Below are positions 54,370 to 62,370 of a DNA stretch of 64,000 bases, one piece after another (positions within the stretch are counted from its first letter, which is position 1; every line of letters starts with the position of its first letter). Below the pieces are notes generated by a model that worked only from the letters and a program-made list of their open reading frames with translations, searched no databases and had not been told where the DNA came from. A program made the translations under genes and the position numbers. Source of the stretch: Dyadobacter jiangsuensis (GTDB lineage: Bacteria; Bacteroidota; Bacteroidia; Cytophagales; Spirosomataceae); NCBI RefSeq assembly GCF_003014695.1, contig NZ_PYAS01000004.1, positions 1-64,000 of the forward strand, read 5' to 3'.

Positions 54370-57300
54370 ATGCAACAAAATTTGTACGAAACATGGCGGG
54401 CAAAGCGGCGTTTGCGCTTTCTGGCCGGGTTGCTGCGACCTCTCCTTCTGTCACTCGGGATCATGGGTACGGCCGTCGGCGCATTTGCGCAGTCGGAAGC
54501 TAAACGAGTTATTACCGGGACGGTCGTTGCCCTGGAACAAGGCGATGGAATACCCGGTGTGAGTGTGGTGGTGAAGGGCACGTCCAATGGTACGACAACC
54601 AATACCAACGGTGCATTTTCGATTGAGGCGGCATCGGGCGGCACGCTCGTGTTCTCCTTCATCGGCTATGAGACGCAGGAAGTGGCGATCGGAAACAAAA
54701 CCAAAATCGACATTAAACTGAAAGAAAGTATTTCCTCGCTGCAGGAAGTGGTGGTAGTAGGGTACGGGGAAATGAAAAAGACCGACGTTTCCAGCTCGCA
54801 GGTGACGGTTTCGGGTAAAGATCTGAGCAAAACCATTAATACCTCGCTCGAACAGGGCTTGCAGGGCCGCGCTGCCAACGTGCTGGTGCAGCAGAACTCG
54901 GGCCAGCCCGGCGCAGCGCCCTCGGTGTTGATCCGAGGACTGAGCTCGCTGACCGGTACCACCCAGCCGTTGTATGTGATTGATGGGGTGCAGATCAAGC
55001 CGGATAATATGAAGGACGACCCTAACAACCGTCCCACAGGCTTCTCGAACATTCTTTCAAGTATTAACCCCGACGATATCGAGACGATCAACGTGTTGCA
55101 GGGGCCTTCGGCTACCGCTATTTACGGTGCTGTGGGTGCCAATGGGGTCGTCATGATCACCACCAAGCGCGGTAAGGCAGGGGAGGCGAAGATCACATTC
55201 AACTCGCTGGTGACCGTGCAGGCCGAGCCAAAGCATATCGATGTGATGAACCTGCGGGAATATGCGCAGTTCAGAAATGAAGCTGCTGCGGTGGGCAGCA
55301 CGGCTACCGAGCCGCAGTTTGCAGATCCGTCGGTGCTGGGTAACGGTACCGACTGGCAAAGCGCGCTTTTTCGCCCGACAACCCTTCAAAAATACTCGCT
55401 GGGGCTCAGCGGCGGGACCGAAAAATCTACCTACTACTTGTCCGGGGAGTATTTCAACCAGAAAGGGATTGTGGAAGGTTCGGGTTTCAAGCGTTACAAC
55501 AGCCGCCTGAACCTGGAAAACCAGACGCGCAGCTGGCTGAAAATCGGCGCGAATATGAGCGTGGGTATCACCGAAGAAAAAGTGAATACCAACAACGGAG
55601 GCATTATCCAGCTCGCCCTCGACCAGAATCCAAGCGTGCCGGTTACCAACCCGGACGGCAGCTGGGGCGGCCCTACTTCTACGCAGTTCCAGTTTACAAA
55701 CCCGGTGATGATCTCGAAGATCTACAACGACTACAACCGTCGTACTTCGATCCTGGGAAGCCTTTTTGCGGATGTAAAGCTGGCCAAAAATCTTACCTGG
55801 CACACCGAAGCGAACGGCAGCGCCGAATTTTTGAAATACTATTCATTCCACCCCTCGTATACCATCGGTGGTTACGTGGTCTCGCAGGATGCGGCCACCT
55901 CGACCCGCTCGGTGAATACCAATACCTGGTGGAGCTTGCATAGCCGGTTAACCTATGATTTGAAACTCGGCCGCCATGGGATCAATCTCATGGCCGGGCA
56001 CGAGGCGCAGGAGTACGCGTATGAGTCGCTCACGGGTACGCGCAAGAAGTTTATTACCAACACGATTGAAGAGCTTTCCGGCGGTGACGCTTCGGTGATC
56101 TCGAATGTGAGCAACAACAGCGGCAAAGGCGGCGGCTCGCGTGAGTCGTATTTTGCCCGTGTGAATTACAGCTTCAACGAGCGCTATTTCTTGCAGGGAA
56201 CCTACCGGATGGACGGTTCCTCGGCATTCCGTGAAGGCCGTCGCTGGGGCAATTTCCCGGCGGTGTCGGTGGCTTGGCGCGTTTCGGAAGAGCCTTTCCT
56301 GAAAAATGTGAAGGAGATCAACGACCTCAAACTGCGTTTCGAGGTGGGCCGCTCGGGTAACCAGGGCAGCGGCGGCAATGCGATCTTCTCGACTTTGCAA
56401 ACCGTGCCTACCGGCTGGGGTACAGGCTTTTTGGCGTCCAACTTCGCCAACGAGTTCCTGACCTGGGAAAAAGACGATGTGATCAACGGCGGGCTTGACC
56501 TGCATATGTTCGGCAACCGTGTGGAGCTGATTGTGGATGCCTACATCAAGAACATTACCAGCCTGATTACCGTCAACTCCTATCCATTCACCTACGGTGG
56601 TGATATCGCTTATTCGCCGGGTTACCTGAGCTGGCCGGCAGTGAATGCGGGTTCGATGAAAAACCGGGGTATTGGTTTTACATTAAATACCGTAAACATT
56701 GACAAGGGCGGTTTGTACTGGAAAATGGGGATTAACCTCTCGTTCGACCGCAACAAGGTGACCTCGCTGCTGAACCCGATCACGCCGATCTGGAATGCGA
56801 CTTCGGTAGGTTTCAAAACCGAAGTGGGCCAGCCCGCGAGCATGATCACCGGTTACATTGCCGATGGCCTTTTCCAGGATGCCAACGATATTAAAAACCA
56901 CGCGGTACAGACCTCGAACGGTCAGCTGACGATCAACCCGGCAACCGGCAGCTGGGTAGGGGATACCAAGTTCCGTGACCTGAACGGCGATGGCATAATC
57001 GACGCCGAGGACCGCACCGTGATCGGTAATCCATGGCCGAAATTTACCCTCGGTTTTAACAACAATGTGACCTACAAGAATTTCGAACTGAATGCATTCC
57101 TGACCGGAAGCTTCAAGAACGACATTCTTAACTACCCGCGCTACCGGGCCGAAATCCCAGGCAACGGCGGTGTGTTTGGTAACCAGTGGAAATCGGTGGC
57201 CAACTATGCCAAGCCAAGCAGTTACAATCCGGCCGACGCGGAAACGGTAACGCTTACCAATCCGGGCTACACGATCCCGCGCATTGCCCCGGGTGATCCG

Positions 57301-57588
57301 AACGGTAACAACCGCATGAACACCAACTTCATCGAGGACGGAACCTACGTGCGCCTGAAAAACATCACCATCAGCTACAACTTCCCCAAATCGATGCTGA
57401 AAGACTTCTTCATCAGAGGCTTGCGGGCTTCGGTAGGGGCGCAGAACCTGTTTACGATCACCAAGTACAAAGGCTATGATCCGGAAATCGGGATGGTAAA
57501 CTATGGAGGTACGGTCATGGCCGGTATCGATACGGGCCGCTATCCATCCGTGCGCATGTATTCATTCGGTTTACTGGCTGATTTCTAA
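54370..57588 (+). CDS. SusC-family TonB-linked outer-membrane transporter
   Basis: 1072 residues: signal peptide ending at GAFAQ (about residue 41), a carboxypeptidase-regulatory-like domain (about 45-125), the TonB box region VVVGYGEMKKTDVSSS, the plug, and a beta-barrel ending in SFGLLADF. SusC proteins import oligosaccharides as a lidded pair with SusD. It is followed 38 bp later by susD. The plug contains VLIRGLSSLTG and YVIDGVQI, typical of SusC/RagA proteins. First structural gene of a PUL, probably controlled by the site at 54198-54225. Confidence 0.95.
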   Translation: MQQNLYETWRAKRRLRFLAGLLRPLLLSLGIMGTAVGAFAQSEAKRVITGTVVALEQGDGIPGVSVVVKGTSNGTTTNTNGAFSIEAASGGTLVFSFIGYETQEVAIGNKTKIDIKLKESISSLQEVVVVGYGEMKKTDVSSSQVTVSGKDLSKTINTSLEQGLQGRAANVLVQQNSGQPGAAPSVLIRGLSSLTGTTQPLYVIDGVQIKPDNMKDDPNNRPTGFSNILSSINPDDIETINVLQGPSATAIYGAVGANGVVMITTKRGKAGEAKITFNSLVTVQAEPKHIDVMNLREYAQFRNEAAAVGSTATEPQFADPSVLGNGTDWQSALFRPTTLQKYSLGLSGGTEKSTYYLSGEYFNQKGIVEGSGFKRYNSRLNLENQTRSWLKIGANMSVGITEEKVNTNNGGIIQLALDQNPSVPVTNPDGSWGGPTSTQFQFTNPVMISKIYNDYNRRTSILGSLFADVKLAKNLTWHTEANGSAEFLKYYSFHPSYTIGGYVVSQDAATSTRSVNTNTWWSLHSRLTYDLKLGRHGINLMAGHEAQEYAYESLTGTRKKFITNTIEELSGGDASVISNVSNNSGKGGGSRESYFARVNYSFNERYFLQGTYRMDGSSAFREGRRWGNFPAVSVAWRVSEEPFLKNVKEINDLKLRFEVGRSGNQGSGGNAIFSTLQTVPTGWGTGFLASNFANEFLTWEKDDVINGGLDLHMFGNRVELIVDAYIKNITSLITVNSYPFTYGGDIAYSPGYLSWPAVNAGSMKNRGIGFTLNTVNIDKGGLYWKMGINLSFDRNKVTSLLNPITPIWNATSVGFKTEVGQPASMITGYIADGLFQDANDIKNHAVQTSNGQLTINPATGSWVGDTKFRDLNGDGIIDAEDRTVIGNPWPKFTLGFNNNVTYKNFELNAFLTGSFKNDILNYPRYRAEIPGNGGVFGNQWKSVANYAKPSSYNPADAETVTLTNPGYTIPRIAPGDPNGNNRMNTNFIEDGTYVRLKNITISYNFPKSMLKDFFIRGLRASVGAQNLFTITKYKGYDPEIGMVNYGGTVMAGIDTGRYPSVRMYSFGLLADF

Positions 57589-57626
57589 GCCGGCCGGTCC
57601 AACATCCATTTCAAAAAGATATTTAT

Positions 57627-59252
57627 ATGCAATTCAAATTCAGATTCATAGCGGCTATCGCGGCAATGACGCTCCTGCAAGGATGCGGCGAGGACTTCCT
57701 CGACCGCCCGCCGCTGGATGCGATTACTTCGGGTAACTTTTACAAAACCGACGACGAGATCATGGCCGGCACCGCGCCGCTTTACAACATTGTTTGGTTT
57801 GATTTCAACGACAAGGCCAATATGGCCTTTCAGGAGGCGCGCGCGGGGAACCTGAACTCCAACGACCGCACGGCCTACATCAAGCACGCCATTCCGTCGA
57901 CCGATGTGAATACGCTGCTGCCGGGTTACAAGTCGTTTTACAAGATCATCGCGCAGAGTAACAATGCCTACAAGGCCATTAACGAGGCGCAGGGTAGCAC
58001 CGCATCGGCCGCTGTGAAGGCGCAGGGCCTGGGAGAATGCCGCTTTATGCGTGCCACAGCCTATTATTATCTGGTGACCAACTGGGGCGCGGTCCCGATC
58101 GTGTACGACAATGTGGCGCAGCTCAACACGCCGCCTGTTCGCAACCGGATCGAGGACGTTTGGAAGCTTGTGATTAATGATTACCGTTTTGCCGCCGAAA
58201 ACCTGCCTGCAACGGCAGTACAAGGCCGGCTCACTAAATACTCGGCCGAGGGAATGCTCGCACGTATGTACCTGATGCGCTCGGGCCTGAACCAGAAAGG
58301 AACCCGCAACCAGTCGGACCTGGATAGCGCCAAGTACTATGCTGAAAGTGTGATCACCAAAAGCGGCCTGGCGCTCGCACCTACGTATGCGGAACTGTTC
58401 GAGGGCGCCAACCACAATGCTTCGAAGAACAATCCCGAGAGCTTGTTCTCACTGCAATGGATGCCTGTGAGCAGCCCGTGGGGCGTGAACAACTCGTTTC
58501 AGGCGTATTTCGCCTACGATGCCAACATTACCGGCACCGGCGACGGCTGGGGCGCAGCGCAGGGGCTGTCGGCCGACCTGGTGAAGTATTTCACCGAGAA
58601 TCCGGCCGATTCATTGCGCAGAAAGGCGATCGCCATGTTCGATACCGATGTTTATCCTAATATTCAAAAGGCTACCGGCGGTTTGAAATACAATCGCCCG
58701 ACAGCATTGTCGGCCATCAAAAAGTACATCATCGGCTCACCGGCGGATAATGGCGGCCTGGGAGGCTTCATGGCCGCGAACATCAATTCCTACATGCTGC
58801 GCCTGGCAGAAGTGTACCTGATTTACGCTGATGCGGTGTTGGGTAACAGCGCCACCACGGCCGATACCAAAGCATTGGAATACTTCAATGCCGTGCGTAA
58901 ACGCGCAGGTATGCCTGCGAAAACCTCGCTGACTTTCGAGGATATTTTCAAGGAAAGAAGGGTAGAAACCGTCTTCGAAGGGAACTCCTGGAACGAAATC
59001 GTGCGCTGGTATTATTTCAATCCGGCCAAAGCGATTGCCTACACGGCTGCGCAGCATAAGGAAAACTACACGATGACCTACGCGGCTGGCTCTATCAATC
59101 CCAAAAAATACAATGTGACCTACTCGCCAGCTGAGTATTACCCGCTCACTGAGGCCACGTTGTACCTGCCGTTTCCGGAAAGTGAGATCGTAAATGCACC
59201 TTCGTTGAAAAATGAGCCAGTCGCATTTGATTTCAGCAAACTAGTCGATTAA
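57627..59252 (+). CDS. SusD/RagB-family glycan-binding lipoprotein
   Basis: 541 residues. The signal peptide ends in lipobox LLQGC (Cys 20), then EDFLDRPP, the standard SusD opening. TPR-rich helices follow (GLGECRFMRATAYYYLVTNWG), and the C-terminus has EYYPLTEATLYLPFPESEI, typical of the family. It binds oligosaccharides at the cell surface and forms the lid of the SusC channel. The pair with the gene upstream identifies the locus as a PUL; binding specificity cannot be read from sequence. Confidence 0.94.
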   Translation: MQFKFRFIAAIAAMTLLQGCGEDFLDRPPLDAITSGNFYKTDDEIMAGTAPLYNIVWFDFNDKANMAFQEARAGNLNSNDRTAYIKHAIPSTDVNTLLPGYKSFYKIIAQSNNAYKAINEAQGSTASAAVKAQGLGECRFMRATAYYYLVTNWGAVPIVYDNVAQLNTPPVRNRIEDVWKLVINDYRFAAENLPATAVQGRLTKYSAEGMLARMYLMRSGLNQKGTRNQSDLDSAKYYAESVITKSGLALAPTYAELFEGANHNASKNNPESLFSLQWMPVSSPWGVNNSFQAYFAYDANITGTGDGWGAAQGLSADLVKYFTENPADSLRRKAIAMFDTDVYPNIQKATGGLKYNRPTALSAIKKYIIGSPADNGGLGGFMAANINSYMLRLAEVYLIYADAVLGNSATTADTKALEYFNAVRKRAGMPAKTSLTFEDIFKERRVETVFEGNSWNEIVRWYYFNPAKAIAYTAAQHKENYTMTYAAGSINPKKYNVTYSPAEYYPLTEATLYLPFPESEIVNAPSLKNEPVAFDFSKLVD

Positions 59253-59270
59253 CCCAAATCTGTGATCACA

Positions 59271-60440
59271 ATGAATTTGAAAAATATAATCAAAACAGGG
59301 CTGGGGCTTCTGCTGGCGGCGGGTATGCTGCTATCATTCCAGAGCTGTAACGACGACGATATCGACGGAGCGCCAGCCATCAGCAACGTGCGTCTGCTCG
59401 ACCCGACGAAAGCCGATAGTTCGCTGACCGCCGCCGAGCCGGGCAGCCTGGTCGTGATCCAGGGGCAAAACCTGGGTAGCGTGCTGAAAGTGTATTTCAA
59501 TGATTTCGAAGCGAATTTTAACTCCGCATTAGGCAGTAACTCGAATATCGTTATTACCATCCCGGCCAATGCGCCTACCAAAGCGGTGGACGCCGCGGTT
59601 CCTAATAAAATCAAAGTCGTTACCAAGGGCGGCGAAGCAACTTACGATTTCGTGTTGACAGCGCCGGTGCCGGTCATTTCGGGCTTGTATTCCGAGTTTG
59701 TAAAGGCGAATGGCAACGTGGTGATCAACGGGGATTATTTTTATAATATCAAATCCGTGAAGCTGGGCGGCACCGCATTGCAGATCGTGAGCTCGACTGT
59801 AACGCAGATCACCGCCAAAATGCCTGCTACCGCAGCCAGCGATATTATTACCGTGGAAGGGGAGTTTGGAACTGCGAAAACAGGCTTTAAAATAAACGAC
59901 GCCGTCACCGGAAACATGGTGAATTTCGACGTGCCCGCTACGACCTGGGATGCGGCAGTTTGCTGGGGCGGGGCGCCGATTGTCGCCGCTACCGATGCGC
60001 AGGCCATTTCGGGCAAGTTTTCCAGGATCAAGCAAACCAAACTGCCCGCTGCCGGCTACAACGACGGCTGGGTGTTCTCGACCTGCTATTTTGACTTCAA
60101 GCTGGCTGCCGGAGACGCGGCCACGCGCCAGTTTAAATTTGAACATAATATAGCAGAGCCCTGGAAAGCAGGGAAATACGATATCACCATCGGCGCGGGT
60201 GGTACCGAATACGTCTATTCATTCCAGCCCTGGAACTCTACCGAATATACAGCTACCGGCTACCAGACCAACGGCTGGAAAACCGCGGTGATTGAGCTTT
60301 CCGAGTTCAAGAGCACTTCGGGCTCGACCATTGCCGACGTTTCCAAAATCACCGACCTGAAAGTGTCGTTCGGTTCGCCGGACGTGGCCATTGCGTCCTT
60401 CAACGGCAGCGTGGACAATTTCCGGATTGTGAAAAAATAG
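59271..60440 (+). CDS. Surface glycan-binding lipoprotein with IPT/TIG domains
   Basis: 389 residues from ATG 59271, preferred over GTG 59262. Lipobox SFQSC gives Cys 24, with an acidic NDDDID tail for surface exposure. Two to three IPT/TIG immunoglobulin-like domains (GSLVVIQGQNLGSVLKVYF, then NVVINGDYFYNIKSVKLGG) precede a C-terminal beta-sandwich (about 225-389, WDAAVCWGGAPIV... DNFRIVKK). This is the layout of the SGBP gene found after susD in PULs such as those for xyloglucan. It holds long glycan on the cell surface for the endo-enzyme. It lies 18 bp after susD and 5 bp before the GH44 gene. Confidence 0.85.
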   Translation: MNLKNIIKTGLGLLLAAGMLLSFQSCNDDDIDGAPAISNVRLLDPTKADSSLTAAEPGSLVVIQGQNLGSVLKVYFNDFEANFNSALGSNSNIVITIPANAPTKAVDAAVPNKIKVVTKGGEATYDFVLTAPVPVISGLYSEFVKANGNVVINGDYFYNIKSVKLGGTALQIVSSTVTQITAKMPATAASDIITVEGEFGTAKTGFKINDAVTGNMVNFDVPATTWDAAVCWGGAPIVAATDAQAISGKFSRIKQTKLPAAGYNDGWVFSTCYFDFKLAAGDAATRQFKFEHNIAEPWKAGKYDITIGAGGTEYVYSFQPWNSTEYTATGYQTNGWKTAVIELSEFKSTSGSTIADVSKITDLKVSFGSPDVAIASFNGSVDNFRIVKK

Positions 60441-60445
60441 CAGAG

Positions 60446-62341
60446 ATGCCAAACAATACTTTATCCGCCATCGGTTGGGCGCTCGCAATGCTGTTGCTGG
60501 GCGGCCCTCCGGTGGCCGGACAAATTCAGGTGACGGTGGACGCGACCGCAGATGTGAAACCCATTTCGCCCTATCTCTACGGCCGGAACAACTCCTTTTC
60601 TTCCACCGATCCTAACTGGACCTTGCCTGGGCAGGACCTGGTGCGCTTGCGCGACGCGGGTGTGACGTTTTTTAGGGAAAGCGGAGGGAACAATTCTTCC
60701 AAATACAACTGGCGGCGCAAGCTCAGCAGCCATCCCGACTGGTACAACAACGTATACGTCAACAACTGTAACCAGGCCGCACAAGCTCTGCAAAAGCATT
60801 TTCCTGCCGCGCAGGGCATGTGGGCCTTTCAATTGCTGGGCTATGCGGCCAAAACCAACGCCGCCAATTTTCCGGACTGGGACTACAACCGCTCACAGTG
60901 GTGGGAGGGCGTCAGCCAGAACCTGGCCGGCGGCGGAGTGCCCAACGCGACGGGTACCAAAGCCAAAACCGAAGGAAACATTAGCCTGTATCTGGAAAAG
61001 TGGACTGCCGATTCGTCCGTGGCGATGCTGGATCACTGGTTCGGTGCAGGCGGAATTGGCCTGAAAAAGGAAGGTATCCGTTACTGGAACATGGACAATG
61101 AGCCGGAAATCTGGTCGGGGACGCATGATGATGTGATGCCGGAGCAGATCAGTCCACAGGAATTTATGCGGCGATACATTGAGCTGGCCAAGAAGGCGAG
61201 GGCGAAGTTTCCGGAGATCAAGCTGGTAGGCCCGGTAACGGCCAATGAATGGCAATGGTACAACTGGGGTAACAAACCCATTACTGAATACGGCAAGACT
61301 TATCCGTGGCTCGAATATTTCATCAAAACCATTGCCGAAGAGCAGCAGAAAAGCGGCGTAAGGCTGCTGGATGTGCTCGATATTCATTTTTACCCTTCCA
61401 GCAAAAAAACAGAGGATATTGTACAGTTTCACCGCGTCTTTTTCGACCGTAATTACAGTTTTTCCGAGGCCAACGGTGTAAAAACCATCAACGGCGGCTA
61501 TGACAAAAGCCTCACCCGCGAATACATTTTCGGCCGGTGCAATGACTGGCTTACCCAATACCTCGGTGCCGTCCACGGTGTCACCCTCGGGCTCACCGAA
61601 ACCGGCCTGGATAACAGCGTGGCGCCCTCGGTTACCGCGGTTTGGTATGCTTCCACGTTGGGAGAGTTTATGAAAAACAGTGTGGAGCTGTTCACGCCCT
61701 GGACCTGGAATACAGGCATGTGGGAAACGCTGCATTTGTTGAGCCACTACAATCAGTCGCATTCGGTGCGCGGCGTGTCGGGGAATGAGGCGGTCGTATC
61801 TGCTTACCCCAGCGTGAATCCGGCCGGGGATTCGCTGACGGTCGTGTTAGTGAACCGGTCAGAAGCTGCACAGGCGGTGAATGTAGTGTTCAGCCACTTT
61901 GTGCCGATGCAGGAAAAGGCGACAATGCTCACACTCTCGCAATTGCCCGCAGACGAAACCTTCGTTTCGCACACTCAAAATGCATTGAAGAAATCACAGG
62001 TTGACCTTGCAGGTACTGCATTAAATGTATCGCTGGCTCCTATGTCCGTGTCCTCTATTCAGCTCCGTAACGGCGGAACAATACTGGGCGAAGCGCCCTT
62101 GCCAGAACCATTCCACGTATTTCCAAACCCAACCTGGGAGCATATCACCGTCCGGTGGGCCGGCCAGGATTTTGACAAAATTACCATCACCGAAAGCACC
62201 GGCCGGGAGCTTTACGGCCAACCACTGCAAAAAACGCAGCGCGAGGCTATCGTCCGCCGGAAGTTTGCGGCCGGCATCTACCTGATCAGGCTCTCAGGGC
62301 CTGCGGGGCAGTCGACTGTCAGGAAATTTATCGCCCGCTGA
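60446..62341 (+). CDS. GH44-like endoglucanase/xyloglucanase with type IX sorting domain
   Basis: 631 residues. The signal peptide ends near VAGQ (residue 25). The catalytic domain resembles GH44: PYLYGRNNSF near the start, WNMDNEPEIWSGTH with a likely acid/base Glu 219, LDIHFYP, and LTETGLDN with likely nucleophile Glu 385. The spacing agrees with that of known GH44 enzymes. A beta-sandwich follows. The last ~75 residues are a type IX secretion C-terminal domain (FHVFPNPTWEHITVRW... GIYLIRLSG), so the enzyme is exported through the outer membrane and attached or released. It would cut the backbone of cellulose or xyloglucan at the cell surface. Next gene: GH31. Confidence 0.85.
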   Translation: MPNNTLSAIGWALAMLLLGGPPVAGQIQVTVDATADVKPISPYLYGRNNSFSSTDPNWTLPGQDLVRLRDAGVTFFRESGGNNSSKYNWRRKLSSHPDWYNNVYVNNCNQAAQALQKHFPAAQGMWAFQLLGYAAKTNAANFPDWDYNRSQWWEGVSQNLAGGGVPNATGTKAKTEGNISLYLEKWTADSSVAMLDHWFGAGGIGLKKEGIRYWNMDNEPEIWSGTHDDVMPEQISPQEFMRRYIELAKKARAKFPEIKLVGPVTANEWQWYNWGNKPITEYGKTYPWLEYFIKTIAEEQQKSGVRLLDVLDIHFYPSSKKTEDIVQFHRVFFDRNYSFSEANGVKTINGGYDKSLTREYIFGRCNDWLTQYLGAVHGVTLGLTETGLDNSVAPSVTAVWYASTLGEFMKNSVELFTPWTWNTGMWETLHLLSHYNQSHSVRGVSGNEAVVSAYPSVNPAGDSLTVVLVNRSEAAQAVNVVFSHFVPMQEKATMLTLSQLPADETFVSHTQNALKKSQVDLAGTALNVSLAPMSVSSIQLRNGGTILGEAPLPEPFHVFPNPTWEHITVRWAGQDFDKITITESTGRELYGQPLQKTQREAIVRRKFAAGIYLIRLSGPAGQSTVRKFIAR

Positions 62342-62370
62342 TACCGGGTATCATATTTGAAAAGCACTCC

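Noticed and set aside
60893..61762. 289-residue minus-strand frame opposite the GH44 gene
   Set aside because: Shadow of the plus-strand enzyme, which has its catalytic motifs and a sorting domain.
60446..62341. GH39 or GH30 assignment
   Set aside because: The WNMDNEPEIW and LTETGLDN context and spacing fit GH44 better, though only a profile search would settle it.
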